Position numbers and translations under genes: made by a program
Notes under the pieces: model-generated
What the model was told of the DNA's origin: nothing
What the model saw: the letters and a program-made list of their open reading frames with translations, nothing else
The model's database searches: none
Assembly: GCA_014281115.1 (NCBI GenBank)
Contig: JACONQ010000006.1
Span: 3,224,001-3,288,000, forward strand
Direction: 5' to 3'
DNA length: 64,000 nt
Source: Laburnicola sp. R22_1
Taxonomy: Eukaryota > Ascomycota > Dothideomycetes > Pleosporales > Didymosphaeriaceae
In this document: one piece after another, positions 22,009 to 32,432 of the stretch
Layout: the number at the start of each line of letters is the position of its first letter
How positions within the stretch are numbered: the first letter of the stretch is position 1

Positions 22009-22550
22009 CGTCTCATAATGAATTATCAGAGTAGAGTTGTAGATTTAGATTGTGTTCTTGATATGTCATATTCGCGGAAGTTCACGATTCAGTTCGCCTT
22101 GATTGCGTATAATCTAGAGCTGCGAGCTCGAGAGTACCGCGACACCATTTCCGGAACTAATTAGGTACGATGACCAAAATAGGAATGCAATGCCTCTCAT
22201 CCCTTCATGGAAGAGGTTCGCAGCTATGAGCGAGCTCCCCTTGTCTCGATAAGCACCAGCGCCTCCATTGAGCGGGTTATTTCGGTCACCCATCCATGCT
22301 ATATTATTAGAACTATTAGAACAACTTTATGGAGAAATAGATAGGAATAGCTCTAAATAAGAAGTCTCAAGCCTCATTATGAATTAAACTACCCTGCGGT
22401 ACCCGTTAATTCTCTAGATTTTTGAGCCAGTCTTATATCGAGCAGCTTGTTCTTCATACCCAATCCAAGATTAACAAGAACGCTGGTGTAACAATCGAAT
22501 TGAACAGCATAATATTACCTTAAAAACCATAAAAACAATCTTCCCACTAC
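22009..22550. other. Intergenic, no gene seen
   Basis: Unremarkable spacer becoming AT-richer towards the right. No frame or RNA structure is supported. Confidence 0.5.
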
Positions 22551-23295
22551 CAGTGCTTGCAACAGTCCGTATTACGGACGGTTTGAGCCCACTACGGTTA
22601 CGTTACGGTTGCTAGCCATTACTGTACGGACGTTACGGCGGAGAGGTCTATACGGTACTGGTAGTAAGCCGTAATAATCAATTTGAGCCTTCTATAGTAA
22701 AATTACGGCCAGAAATAATATATAATTGTCCTAATTAGGAAGGAGGTATAAGTTGCGCGTTGTCTAGAGCTCTGTTGTTGTTGTTGACTGCTAGAGGTGC
22801 GTTCTCCTTGCGATTTATATAAGATGTTAAGTCCTTAAGGTAACTTAGGACGACGTCTCTTGTTAGCTAGTTCTTTTGGAGTTGACAAGCTTTAATTGTG
22901 GCCTGGCTGCAACGTCTCTGTTAACTAGGACGCGCGCGTACTTTGTGAGTTGACCCACGAGCTCATCATAATGGCGATGGTAACTAAGGTAAAGAAGCTG
23001 ATTTTTGTATAAGAAACAGGGCAAAAAGATAGTTAGGAGTTGAAGCTCTGCATTCGCACAATGTGGGTACATCCTACGCCCAAAGCAGTCCGGATCTGCC
23101 ACATCTGACGCCCGGACGCCCCCAAACGCTCAACTCACGCCTCCTTCCCGATTAGGAACCGTACAGCCGTAATACGGCTTAATAATTGGTACGGTACGGT
23201 TGCAATTACTGTGGGAGACCACTACCGTACGGACCGCCGAAAACCGCCTTCGAACGATACCGTACGAACCGTAATACGGACTGTTGCAAGCGCTG
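22551..23295. mobile_element. hAT-like non-autonomous element with TTACGG-rich ends
   Basis: Ends are inverted copies of a 27-bp sequence starting CAGTGCTTGCAACAGTCC on the left and CAGCGCTTGCAACAGTCC (in reverse complement) on the right, with one mismatch over the repeat. Both subterminal zones carry many TTACGG/CCGTAA hexamers in both orientations, the style of hAT subterminal binding sites. The interior (about 22700-23100) has no transposase that I recognise. No 8-bp target duplication is visible, so the element is old or its exact ends differ slightly. Confidence 0.55.
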
Positions 23296-23383
23296 GTCAA
23301 GAAGGTGGCATCGAAAGCCTTGACACGCCGTGACAAAAACATATGACCATGCACACTCTAGGTCTATGTGGGGTACACTCTAA

Positions 23384-23914
23384 CGAGCACAGGCCGAGAC
23401 GAACAAATTGTTCGCGCTTCACGTAAAAGTGGCCAGCGTACTCTTCAAGACGTTTCTTCAACTAGAGAGTGGTGTTGAAAACCTCACAGATAGCCAAAAA
23501 CGCTGGTTGCAGGAGCTCGACCCCTTGTCCATGCAAGGGGTAGGTCTCGAAAGGCCCATAGGCGTAAAACTCTTCCAGACGGATAGGTTGTCTTTTTTTC
23601 CGGCCTTGCGTCCGATCTTCGCCATCATGGACAAACTCAGAGAAGACCAGGACAAATATATCGATGGGTGTTTGGGTGAAGCAACCGAGAGTATGGACCA
23701 TGTTATTCGATATTTCCCCAACTAGGGAGGATTGTGCAGGCCAGACATCCGGGCATTTCTCGCCCTCGCCCAGCGAGGCTTCTATCCGTTAAACGGGCCC
23801 AAGCATTTCAAGAAGGTAATTCAGGACGTGGGGAAGCAGCGGAATGTGGCGGTGGCCTCTGCCTTTCAGATGCAGATCAAATACGAGCGGCGGCTTGGTT
23901 GCCCGAAGCGGTGA
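23384..23914 (+). pseudogene. Unrecognised protein fragment with one internal stop
   Basis: An open frame without an ATG begins after the stop at 23381. It reads about 113 residues, including NLTDSQKRWLQELDPLSMQG and MDKLREDQDKYIDGCLG, hits TAG at 23723-23725, and continues in the same frame to 23914 with RGFYPLNGPKHFKKVIQDVG. The same-frame continuation suggests a single nonsense change in an older gene whose 5' end is missing beside the hAT-like element. The family is not recognised. Confidence 0.4.
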
Positions 23915-24373
23915 AGTGAAGAGCGAGGAGGCTGAGATGCAGGGGAGTGGGCTCATGAGAACTTTGGTATTGAATATTTGGCGGGGAGTCTCCCCATAGG
24001 ACCATCACATAGGACCACGTTAAAGATGGCCAATGATGAACCCTGCCTCTTGTTCAGATAGCCCGAGCCATACGAAATAGAGTTTCTTAAAGAACTGTAA
24101 ACTGCCGTAAATTACCATGAGATGCCAGCCAGGTTTTAATTAGGCAACTGTGAGGCCCGAGATTTGATGCGAAGGAGCTTTTTGGGTATGCTCTTGGTGT
24201 TACGACACACGATAGAATTTATGTTTTGTAATACTCATTTGTAATCTGGCGTTGTCTTATAGCTACTGTTCTTAAGAAAACATGAGAGAGACTCTCTGAG
24301 ACTCTCTGAGAATCTTGTTCATATCTACTCCTAGTCAAGTGAACCTTTCATAGCTTATAAGTCGTCTCTTGTA
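23915..24373. other. Intergenic, no gene seen
   Basis: Contains a short direct repeat GACTCTCTGAGACTCTCTGAG near 24288. No coding potential is supported. Confidence 0.45.
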
Positions 24374-25152
24374 GGAAACAGTGACTAAGAGTCAAGTTGC
24401 TAAGCCTGCTCCGCTTGTGCTCGCATACCCCAGCACCCATAGAACCACCGCAGCCTCCAGCTCCCTGTCCTAGCCGTATCCTTCCTCGAAGGGCGCACTG
24501 TCTGTGGCCGCCTGCCAGGGAATGTCCGTATCCGAACAATCCTCGTGCTTGCAGTATTCGATCGAGCTAGAAGAGTAAATAGGGCATCATGGCAGATTCA
24601 GAGCAACTTACCATTCCCTCTCTACGAGGTTCGGTTCCCAGCGGTCGTGTGCGACGGTCTCGAAGATGTGCTTCTTCACGGGATAGCCCCTGCGCTCAAG
24701 GCGTTTGGCCTCAGCCCACGTTTAGGTGGCTTCTCTGACGTTGCCTCTGAGAGTGACGACGATCATCCACTTGACGCAGGTATGGCGAAGAGCATCAACA
24801 CCCGAGTTGCGACGTCCATGCATCCCTGCAGCTCACCGGGCTGGCCTTCCTTCTCTTCCTTTGTAGCCCGCGTGAAACCGATTACAAAGTCGGTCTTCTT
24901 GTTGTCTTCGAAGAAGCTCTTCAGCGTGTCCAAGTACAGCCCCCCCATAAGGGGATCGACCGGCCCACCAGTTAAGCGGCTTGCGCCCCAGAACCGGAAA
25001 TGGTCTACGAGCGAAACGTCGAGCTCGATGTGCCTGATGGTCGCGGTGACCTTGGCTGGGGCGCAGCGCAGCAACCTCGCAAGTATCGCCGCAGACTGAA
25101 ATCTAGACAAATCCAATAAGCGTTGGACGTAATTGTAGTAGAACACCTGCAC
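24374..25152 (-). pseudogene. Degenerate hypothetical gene
   Basis: The minus strand is open from 25152 (no ATG) for 129 residues, including ELDVSLVDHFRFWG and GGLYLDTLKSFFEDNKK. Beyond 24763 the same coding style continues: a stop TAA lies in a stretch reading NVREAT then TWAEAKRLERRGYP. A GTAAGT donor follows VEREW at about 24612, with a downstream segment reading SIEYCKHEDCSDTDIPW before further stops. The product is not recognised. The pattern is a once-spliced gene eroded by point mutations. Confidence 0.4.
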
Positions 25153-25529
25153 TCCACAGTCTCGTTAATATCCTTTACTATGGCTCCCTCTAAATCTGTA
25201 TGCAGTATAAGGTCGATCTTGTTGCGATACTAGGGCTTACACCACTGGAGGAACGATAGGTTCTCCATGGTCTGTCTCAACAGGCTGTACTCTAGGAACT
25301 GGACCGCTGACACGATAGGACGATAACGATAGGACAATCAGGTATCAACAATCGACGATCACAGTTGGCGTGTTTTCTGTTATTGTAAAAAATGGTGGAT
25401 GCGTTATAAGTACTAATGTAGATAGGTAGCTATAGTAAAGGTCTAAGGATTAAGTTTACTATACTTAGTATGCATATCTATAGAAGAAAAGGAGATTAGT
25501 GCTAGTAAGTTTTTTTATAGCTTCTTTTG
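25153..25529. other. Intergenic, no gene seen
   Basis: AT-rich towards 25380-25500. Contains a duplicated CGATAGGAC phrase near 25312-25335. Nothing else is supported. Confidence 0.45.
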
Positions 25530-25797
25530 CTATTTTTGCGGGTGCGATGTGGTTGATGTTTCAGTGGGTAATGGCGAGGCCGATTGGTCATACCACATTC
25601 TAATAGCACTTGCGTTGGCACCAGGCGGGGGCGTGAGAACTGTGAACCGTAATGGCTGAGGTGTAAGACTGATAGGTGGATCAGGTGGGAAGATCTGCCT
25701 ACATAGCGCTATGACGCAATAGCCTGTAAACAATGAGACGACTACCACCTGCCAGGTGCCCCAGAGCACCTTCCAACAATGGCAAGGCCGATTGGTC
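25530..25797 (-). repeat. Partial 3' duplication of the adjacent F-box-like gene
   Basis: About 60 bp at 25572-25633 repeat 25788-25850 with scattered differences. The encoded tail TPPPGA-x2-SAIRMW appears in both. In the right copy the codon after MW is TAG, which ends the gene; in the left copy it is TAT and the frame continues to SHPQK and a stop at 25530. This suggests a local tandem duplication after which the upstream copy acquired an earlier stop. Confidence 0.6.
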
Positions 25798-26523
25798 CTA
25801 CCACATCCTGATAGCACTCCGGTAGGCACCAGGCGGTGGCGTGACAACCCTAGACGACAGATTGCTCGGCCGATAAAAGGGATGTGCAATGATGGCAACT
25901 GCAGTCTCGGCTGTCGAGATGATATTCGCCGCTACACCAGGAAGATTCTGACCCCACTGGATAGTCACATGGCTGAGAAAGCCACGCCCGTTCCCCCAAC
26001 GGCGTATAAGAAACCTAGCGACAGCATGCACAAGCTTTCTCATTCCAATGTTCATGAAAGGTTGCAGTAATGCGACGTCTTGTCTGAGCCGGATGGTAAC
26101 ATGGCGTGTACTCTTGGGCAGATTGCGCAGAAATTCCCCTGCCAGGGAGTATTGCGCGGTGGAGATGTAGGGGTCTAAAGGAAAACTTTCGATGAGATGG
26201 AGCTGGGATAATGGCATTTGGAGGTGGGCGTGCGGATATCCTAAATGCGTGTTGGGCACAGCACTCGCAACAACCCACTGTCGGATTGAAGCCCCATCTG
26301 CCGCGCTGATTGTGTTGGGGAGAGAAGCGGCGAATGTATTTTGGAACTGTTGGCAGTACATTTGAAGGATGAGGTTTGCTTCTCTGTTGACTTCGCTTGA
26401 AACTTGTCGGGAGACTCTGTAGAGGTTGGGATGGGAGGGGGTTGAGATGTCGGGATCTTGGAGAATTTTTTGGTAGATGTTCTGGCGTATTTCGGGGGGA
26501 ATGTTCATGAAGATGCGCGCCAT
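25798..26523 (-). CDS. F-box-like/2EXR-type hypothetical protein
   Basis: 241 residues from the ATG at 26523, chosen because the next residues MARIFMNIPPEIRQNIYQKIL give the N-terminal IPPEIR-x2-IY motif typical of fungal F-box-like proteins, followed by LYRVSRQVSSEVNREA. A longer frame to 26640 exists but adds a low-complexity Pro/Lys leader. No catalytic residues are visible. Fungal proteins of this type are usually lineage-expanded and of unknown role, some serving as substrate adaptors of SCF ubiquitin ligases. It lies divergent to a broken paralogue at 26815. The stop at 25798 may be a truncation, given the duplicated 3' end beyond it. Confidence 0.6.
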   Translation of the reverse strand: MARIFMNIPPEIRQNIYQKILQDPDISTPSHPNLYRVSRQVSSEVNREANLILQMYCQQFQNTFAASLPNTISAADGASIRQWVVASAVPNTHLGYPHAHLQMPLSQLHLIESFPLDPYISTAQYSLAGEFLRNLPKSTRHVTIRLRQDVALLQPFMNIGMRKLVHAVARFLIRRWGNGRGFLSHVTIQWGQNLPGVAANIISTAETAVAIIAHPFYRPSNLSSRVVTPPPGAYRSAIRMW

Positions 26524-26814
26524 CTTGAAGTGTTGTGGTGGTGTATCGAGTTGTGGTTTTGGGGTTGATGGTCTGCGTCTCTTGCAGTTGTGTGGGTTTA
26601 TATAGGTTCGGAGTACATTTGCAATCGGTTGATCTGGCACGGGGCTGTCTCACTTGATGGAACAAACTTTTTCATTGTTTGCTTTGTGTAGATAGGCGAC
26701 AAGGATGCTGTCTGCCATAATCAGAAATGTCTTAAATGTTCTCCGTAGACGCATATATAAAGTGATCCGGACACAGTTCATCCATCCCGGGTTACAACCA
26801 CCATCACTACCACC

Positions 26815-27429
26815 ATGGCAGATGAAAGCCTCTTCTTCACTCTTCCGGGTGAATTGCGAGTACAAGTATACGAGGCGCTTTTGCACGAACGCGAAATCAC
26901 GTCCTTCTACTCAGATCTGCTAACAGTCTCTGGAAAATTCAAGTCCGAATTGGAATACTAGGCTCACCGGATTTTAGTAAAGTACTGCAGCGAGTTCGGA
27001 CTTTCCGCTCCAACACGACTCAGCAACATCGCTTATGCGAGTGGGCTACACGCCACCTTAACGTTACCCGTCTCACGACTCCGAAAAATTGAAAACACCA
27101 CGTCAAGCGTAACGCGATTATTCCTGGACGATATGCCTCCGTGTATCCGATCCGTCACATTCAGGTTCCGGTGTGATACACCCACTGCGAGGCTCGATCT
27201 ACAAGGCATTCGTGACATCTTCAATGCTGTCCGTGCGTTTCTTCGTAAACAGTCACAAATAGAGCGTAGAATCTGCTGGCGTGGAGAAGTCACTGTGCGC
27301 TGGGGCTCGCTATTGACTGATTTCGATGGGCGGCCTGTGGGTGATATTACAAGTCGGGGTGTTCGTATGCGATTCATGATGGAGGGGATAACACACCATG
27401 TTACGGGAATAACAATGCATCTCTTTTGA
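26815..27429 (+). pseudogene. F-box-like paralogue with one nonsense codon
   Basis: From the ATG at 26815 the frame reads MADESLFFTLPGELRVQVYEAL, the same LPGELR-x2-VY signature as its divergent neighbour. It is interrupted by TAG at 26959-26961 (after ELEY) and then stays open in the same frame to 27429, 205 codons overall. The single TAG is compatible with Trp or Gln conversion. An internal start at 27133 would give only the C-terminal half. Probably a recent pseudogene of the same family as the minus-strand gene 292 bp away. Confidence 0.6.
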
Positions 27430-27544
27430 TTAGGTTTTTATCAAGAATGATGGAATGTATGTAGACGGTCCAGGTAATCAATTGATCGTGTCGCTCGCGC
27501 GACGATATCTTCTACAAGGAATTAAGATACCTAACTGTTGAAAT

Positions 27545-28810
27545 TCACAATTCAGGGTGCACGTGCATGATTCGTCCACCGTCGTCTTCTTTTCCCTCTT
27601 GCCCACCGTCGATCTGCTCTGCCAACGCTTCGCTCCCCACACACCTCCGACACCAAAGCACATTTCTAGGATCATATTTCTCCTTTACTTCCTTCAACTT
27701 CGCATAATTCTTCCCAAAGAAGGCGTGCTGCCATTCCGGCTCATAGCTATCCGGTTCGTTAAAGTACGCACCAGTTTTGGGTGACAAGTCTCGCAGCTTC
27801 TGCACTTTCGCAGTGACATCCTAATATACAGAGTCGATAATGGACCTCTTAACACTGTCCAACCAGCTTTTTACTACCATAAAATTCACAAAAGTATCAC
27901 GCTAGGCTAAGTTTATAAAAATAGCCTTAAGGTAGTAGGACAGCGTGTTAGGAGAAGCAACAATGTGGCTAATAAGAATAGGGTTAGCTACTACGCCCTG
28001 TAGTTGTTAGATATAGGGTCTATTAATATTGCGAGTAGTATACAGAGTCTTATATTTAGCTTTAATATATTTAAGTTTAGTCTAATATTAGCAAACACTT
28101 TTACTATAATATTTGCATCTTCTAAACTCTTTAGGCTTATTAACTACAACCTAAATGCCCTATCTTCTATAGTAACTTCTTTGTTTATTGCTGTGCTGTA
28201 TACTCCTAAGTACGTTTCTGCCAGTGCGTGCATAATCTTAAACTGGTAAACAAACAAGTTTAGTTAACTTTTAAGTCTTTCTACAATAGGTGCAAACAGC
28301 TTCTTAATAGTTCTATTTAGTTTGTTATAGATAGAGAAAGTCCTAATAAGTGCATAGACTAGGTACGTAGGCGGTCCAACTATATAATAATATCCTAATA
28401 GCCCACCTTCCTTCAAGCGTTGCATCTCGGCGTGAAGAAATCCTATCATGTTCTAGTACTCCGCCGTCACATTAGGGCCTATGGTACTCATGTGAAAGAA
28501 CATCTTCGTAGTCTTCGGGTCTGGGAAGGTCTTGACGACGATTTCCGTGACGACGCCGAAGGTTCCACCACCCCTGCCACGTATCGCAAAGAAGAGGTCT
28601 GTGTTCTGACAAGGATTCGTGACTAGTACTTCTCCGGAAGGCGTCACTACAGTAGTCTCGAGCAAGTTGTCTGCGCCCATGCCGTAAGTTGATGTTAGGG
28701 GATCGTGGCCGCCTCCGGTGAGCCAGCCTATGACGCCGACATCGGGGTTTGACCCGGTCATCAAGATGGAGCCATGCTTCGCCATCGCAACCTGGGCTTC
28801 CATTCCAGTT
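27545..28810 (-). pseudogene. FAD-linked (BBE-type) oxidase, RIP-damaged and 5'-truncated
   Basis: The 5' part (28803-28453) reads GVIGWLTGGGHDPLTSTYGMG and AIRGRGGGTFGVVTEIVVKTFP, the FAD_binding_4 core. The 3' part (27805-27545) reads GAYFNEPDSYEPEWQHAFFG and KYDPRNVLWCRRCVGSEA, the berberine-bridge-enzyme C-terminus. Between them the same protein is readable (MIGFLHAEMQRLKEGG, GYYYIVGPPTY, LFVYQFKI) but with TAG/TAA stops and much higher AT. The N-terminus with the His/Cys flavinylation region is missing. These enzymes oxidise alcohols, sugars or alkaloid-like metabolites. Cannot be functional. Confidence 0.8.
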
Positions 28811-29064
28811 GTGCCTGCGGCTGCACGGGCTGCTGTGAGAATATTGGAGCCCCGTTATGTCAAGAAGTACTTATTGGCTGCTGAAAATTGTAAGTGGTTA
28901 GCGTGTACCACATCTGAATGGCAAATTCACCCCCATCCAAGGTTGCCATCCAACCAATGGCACGTGCTTCCGTTCGGTACACATATAAATATACCCCGTT
29001 GTGCCTCGAAGTATACGTGCTACAACCCACAACCCACACTTCTCCTCTCAAGCCTGCCTGATCA

Positions 29065-29609
29065 ATGACCACCATCATGGCTCGCACCCCCTCACCGACA
29101 AAAATGTTGGCTGTCACCATTGTCGTTTCTACCTTCTACCGTCCTATCTTCTTCTTCGCAGCTATGGCTTTCGAGCTCATCCTAGCTGTTATACTTTTTG
29201 CTCTCTTCACATGTGCAGAATCTCGCGGCCACGCACTGCAGGGCGACACCTTATCCATTTGGGGGTGGTTCACGAACCCGAGGTTGTCCCAATTCACCTA
29301 CTCTTTGATATTAAGCGTACTAATACATGACCTAGTTATACATCTAGCGGTATTTGCCTTACCTGTCTCACGGTGTTCCTTTGGGATGTTCGTTTGGAAC
29401 TCTACCTTGATTGTGCGCGCTTTTTCGGGCGCTATTTAGGAATGGCTCTCAATGCACTTCACGATGGCCTGCTCGTCACACTGTGGGTTTGGAGCACTGC
29501 TAGTAGCTTCGATTATGTTCCAGGCGCAGGAAATGATCTATCTCCGCTGTACCGAGACTTGCTCACCATCACCGGGGCCACCCGTAGATTGTCAGTTATA
29601 GCAACGTAA
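29065..29609 (+). pseudogene. Small membrane protein, frame unresolved
   Basis: From the ATG at 29065 about 105 residues contain hydrophobic segments at roughly residues 14-50 and 78-98, then the frame ends at 29439. A second frame from about 29373 to 29609 carries on with GRYLGMALNALHDGLLVTLWVW. A GTAAGT donor and TTGACAG acceptor flank 29607-29668, so a short last exon is possible. A frame change near 29375-29430 is needed to join the parts. The family is not recognised. Confidence 0.35.
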
Positions 29610-29961
29610 GTACATTTCCGGTCTCGATTCCCAAACATCCTGCTACTAGAGATTGACTCGGTTGACAGCGTATGGTTCGGTTCTCGATTCTTGATCTCGT
29701 GATAATACTCTGTTGGAGATGAACAGAAAAACAAGGCCGTCGCCCTGTCCATTGAGAAGGGTGTCAAAATGTAATGGGCGCGAGGTTTACGAGGGGAGGG
29801 TGGGGGAGACTTCAGACAAATGCCGCCGTCCACATTGCTCTGCCACCACCGTAAGCGGATTCCCGGCGGAACAAGCATCTATTAAATACCGCAAATGCTC
29901 ATGATGTAGTTAATAGCAGTTTCCACCTCTGAAAGCGATGTCTTCAAACCACTTACTTGAT

Positions 29962-31232
29962 TTAGAGCGTCATCCAGTAGGATATCAAGGAAGCGAGACC
30001 CGCGCAGTGCAAAGCCAGGCTGGCTGGTAGGCGGTTCTGGAACCACCACAGTACAGATCCAACCCAATTCTCTCGTGGGCCCTGTACCAAGAAGGCGCAT
30101 CTGAGAACCCAGATATCCCACGTGCAGTACAGCAATACACTTGCACCAAGAACATATGCTATGATAATTCTGTCGTCGTAGGTAAGGATTGGGCCGGGAA
30201 TACTGTTGTTGGGGCTGCGTCCTTTGGTTATCAACCGCCAGGTGATCCATGCCATTGCTGTCTGTGTGCGGGGTTCCAGTTAGCAAAGAAACGCCAAATG
30301 AGTCATCTCACGACATGTAGTGCAAGGTAAATCCTTTCGGTATCGATGAAATATGCTGAGGGATACTGTGGTTACGTACCGTCCACGTGATGATGAACAA
30401 AGATTTGATGACGCCGTCCTGGAAATCTTCTTTGGCTTCTGATTCGATTGGGGTACGTTCCGGAGTCCCGGAGAGTAGCCAAGCGATATGGAGGATACCG
30501 AATGCAAGCGAGTGCAGAGAGTTCAGTAGGCGCAGTTGGCGAAATAAGTCGAAGCCTGGAAAACGTGTATCCAGGTCTGTCAAAAGGGTGAAGATCTGAA
30601 TAGATACGCAGTGAGTATGAGCTGGCTATTCATACTTAAAGTATGCGATACCTAGTGAAGAACTCACCTTAGACATGCAGCGGAAGGTAGTCTGGCCAGA
30701 TAAACGTATATACAGAACCCAGAGCAATATCTGGACCCGATCAGGCCAAGCAGCGTAGTAGGCGGCAGCTTGGTAGTAAATTAGAAGGAGGTACCCAGTC
30801 GCTCGCTGCACAAAGAACTCCGTGCATCGCTGCAGCAGCACTCCTATGGAAGGTCGAAAGAGTTGTGTGCGACATATCACGCAAATATCGCCGTTGGGTG
30901 CGTCAACAACCTCCTGGAGGCAGTCGAGCCCAAAGACGTGGTTGCAGGGAAGGATTCGGGCTGCTTGGTGGTCCTTATCGTACTCTCCCCAACCTAACGC
31001 AATTCACGAAACGATTAGTAATGAAAATATACACAGTTAATCTTCAAACACTGCCTTGCTAAGGAAGGGCTGTATGCAATGGAATTATGAGAAGATAATA
31101 CATACAGAAGGCGCATTTGTCGTTGAAGAAGGCGTCGTTGTCGTTGGCGAGAATAACGCGCGTTTCCAAAAAGGTCGCTTTCGAGATCGTCGAGAACTGC
31201 ATTGTTGTGGCAATATCCTCTAGGAGAGGCAT
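29962..31232 (-). CDS. RING-like zinc-finger transmembrane protein
   Basis: Four exons (31232-31106, 30993-30668, 30595-30380, 30261-29962) with introns of 112, 72 and 118 nt give 322 residues with phase preserved throughout. The RING-like region spans residues about 40-83: Cys40, Cys43, Cys59, His61, Cys67, Cys80 and Cys83, with Gly64 where a canonical RING has Cys. After it come several hydrophobic segments: one in exon 2 (RATGYLLLIYYQAAAYYAAW and ILLWVLYIRL), one in exon 3 (SLAFGILHIAWLLSG) and some in exon 4 (IIIAYVLGASVLLYCTWDIW). Such proteins are usually membrane E3 ubiquitin ligases, which is an inference here. The ATG at 31232 is first in frame; another lies at 31202. Confidence 0.7.
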
Positions 31233-32432
31233 CCAGTCTGTAGCTGGATTTTCCTAATGACTTTGAACCTGAAATGTTTGTGAGTTGGTTGCGTCGTCCC
31301 GGCAATGCATTACATGCCTATGAAGTGAGCTGTCGACTCTGTGTCGCCGCGGCACAGTTGATGCAACCAAGGTAGAAGAATAAGAGGAGTTGAGGCAGTG
31401 ATGCCATGCCAGAGGGACTTTAAGAATGCTCGGTAAGAAAGGCACCGCCTGGCAGGTGCACCTTAAGTAATGCGCTAGCTTCCAGCGCTTTCTAGAGATG
31501 GTGTGAAATTCTTCCATATGGGAGCCTGCACAATGACGCTAACCAAAAGCAAGCAAAACAAGATCGGTCACGTGAACAAACATACACAGTGCGCCACAAT
31601 GCGCGGCGCCTCTCTATAGGTCTTGTGTGTGTTTAGCGCCCTATTTCTGGTGCTAAATTTCACCAGACGGTAAGACATTCGCATCCGCAAGCTTTGTCTA
31701 TAGCACTCTGCACAGGGGTGATCCTCCCGATAGTCTGGGAATTAATTGTGATTACGGGCTCAGAAAAATGAATTTTTGACATGCTGCATGATCAAACAAT
31801 AAACGACAAACTGCATAGCAAATAACAACTCAATCATTCTAACACAACATGAATCCGGCTTGTTGCCAGTATACATAAAAACTAAGGCGATATCTTCGGT
31901 CAATACCTTCCACATAGTTTTCTTATTACTCATTTTCATTCTGAACAAGTTCAACAATAATACGATGTTAAGAACGAATTCCTTCATTCACAATGATGAG
32001 TTAGCTTCGCAACTGTTCAAAATTGTGGCAAGGGAGAGTACTATGTCGCTAATGTATATACGCAATAATCCTAACTAAGCGCACATATGCCCATACGGCT
32101 GCACGTCTTCACGAATCTACAAAGAACAACGCGAGTATTAAATACCAACGAATTGCCCTTGACATCGCACAAAGCTTGGTTCATGGTATGTTAAAGACCA
32201 ATATTAGCTGTATCCGTAATCATTGTTAATGAACAGGTCACTAACATTGAGCATACTCAAATCCTTTGACCACAAGCTCTTCCCTGTGGTGGTTCCATGT
32301 ATATAATCTACTCCATGGCCGTAGCATTATCGAACTCCAACCCTCCAACTCTCTAACAAACCACCTAAATTTCGACTACCCTAGGTACCTAGTCTATTAC
32401 CACCTCGCCTAAACTACACAGAACCATTACTA
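31233..32432. other. Intergenic, no gene seen
   Basis: 1.2 kb. The part from about 31750 to 32080 is AT-rich with only very short frames on either strand. A TATATAAT-like stretch at about 32298 precedes the next gene by some 130 bp and may be its core promoter. Confidence 0.5.
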
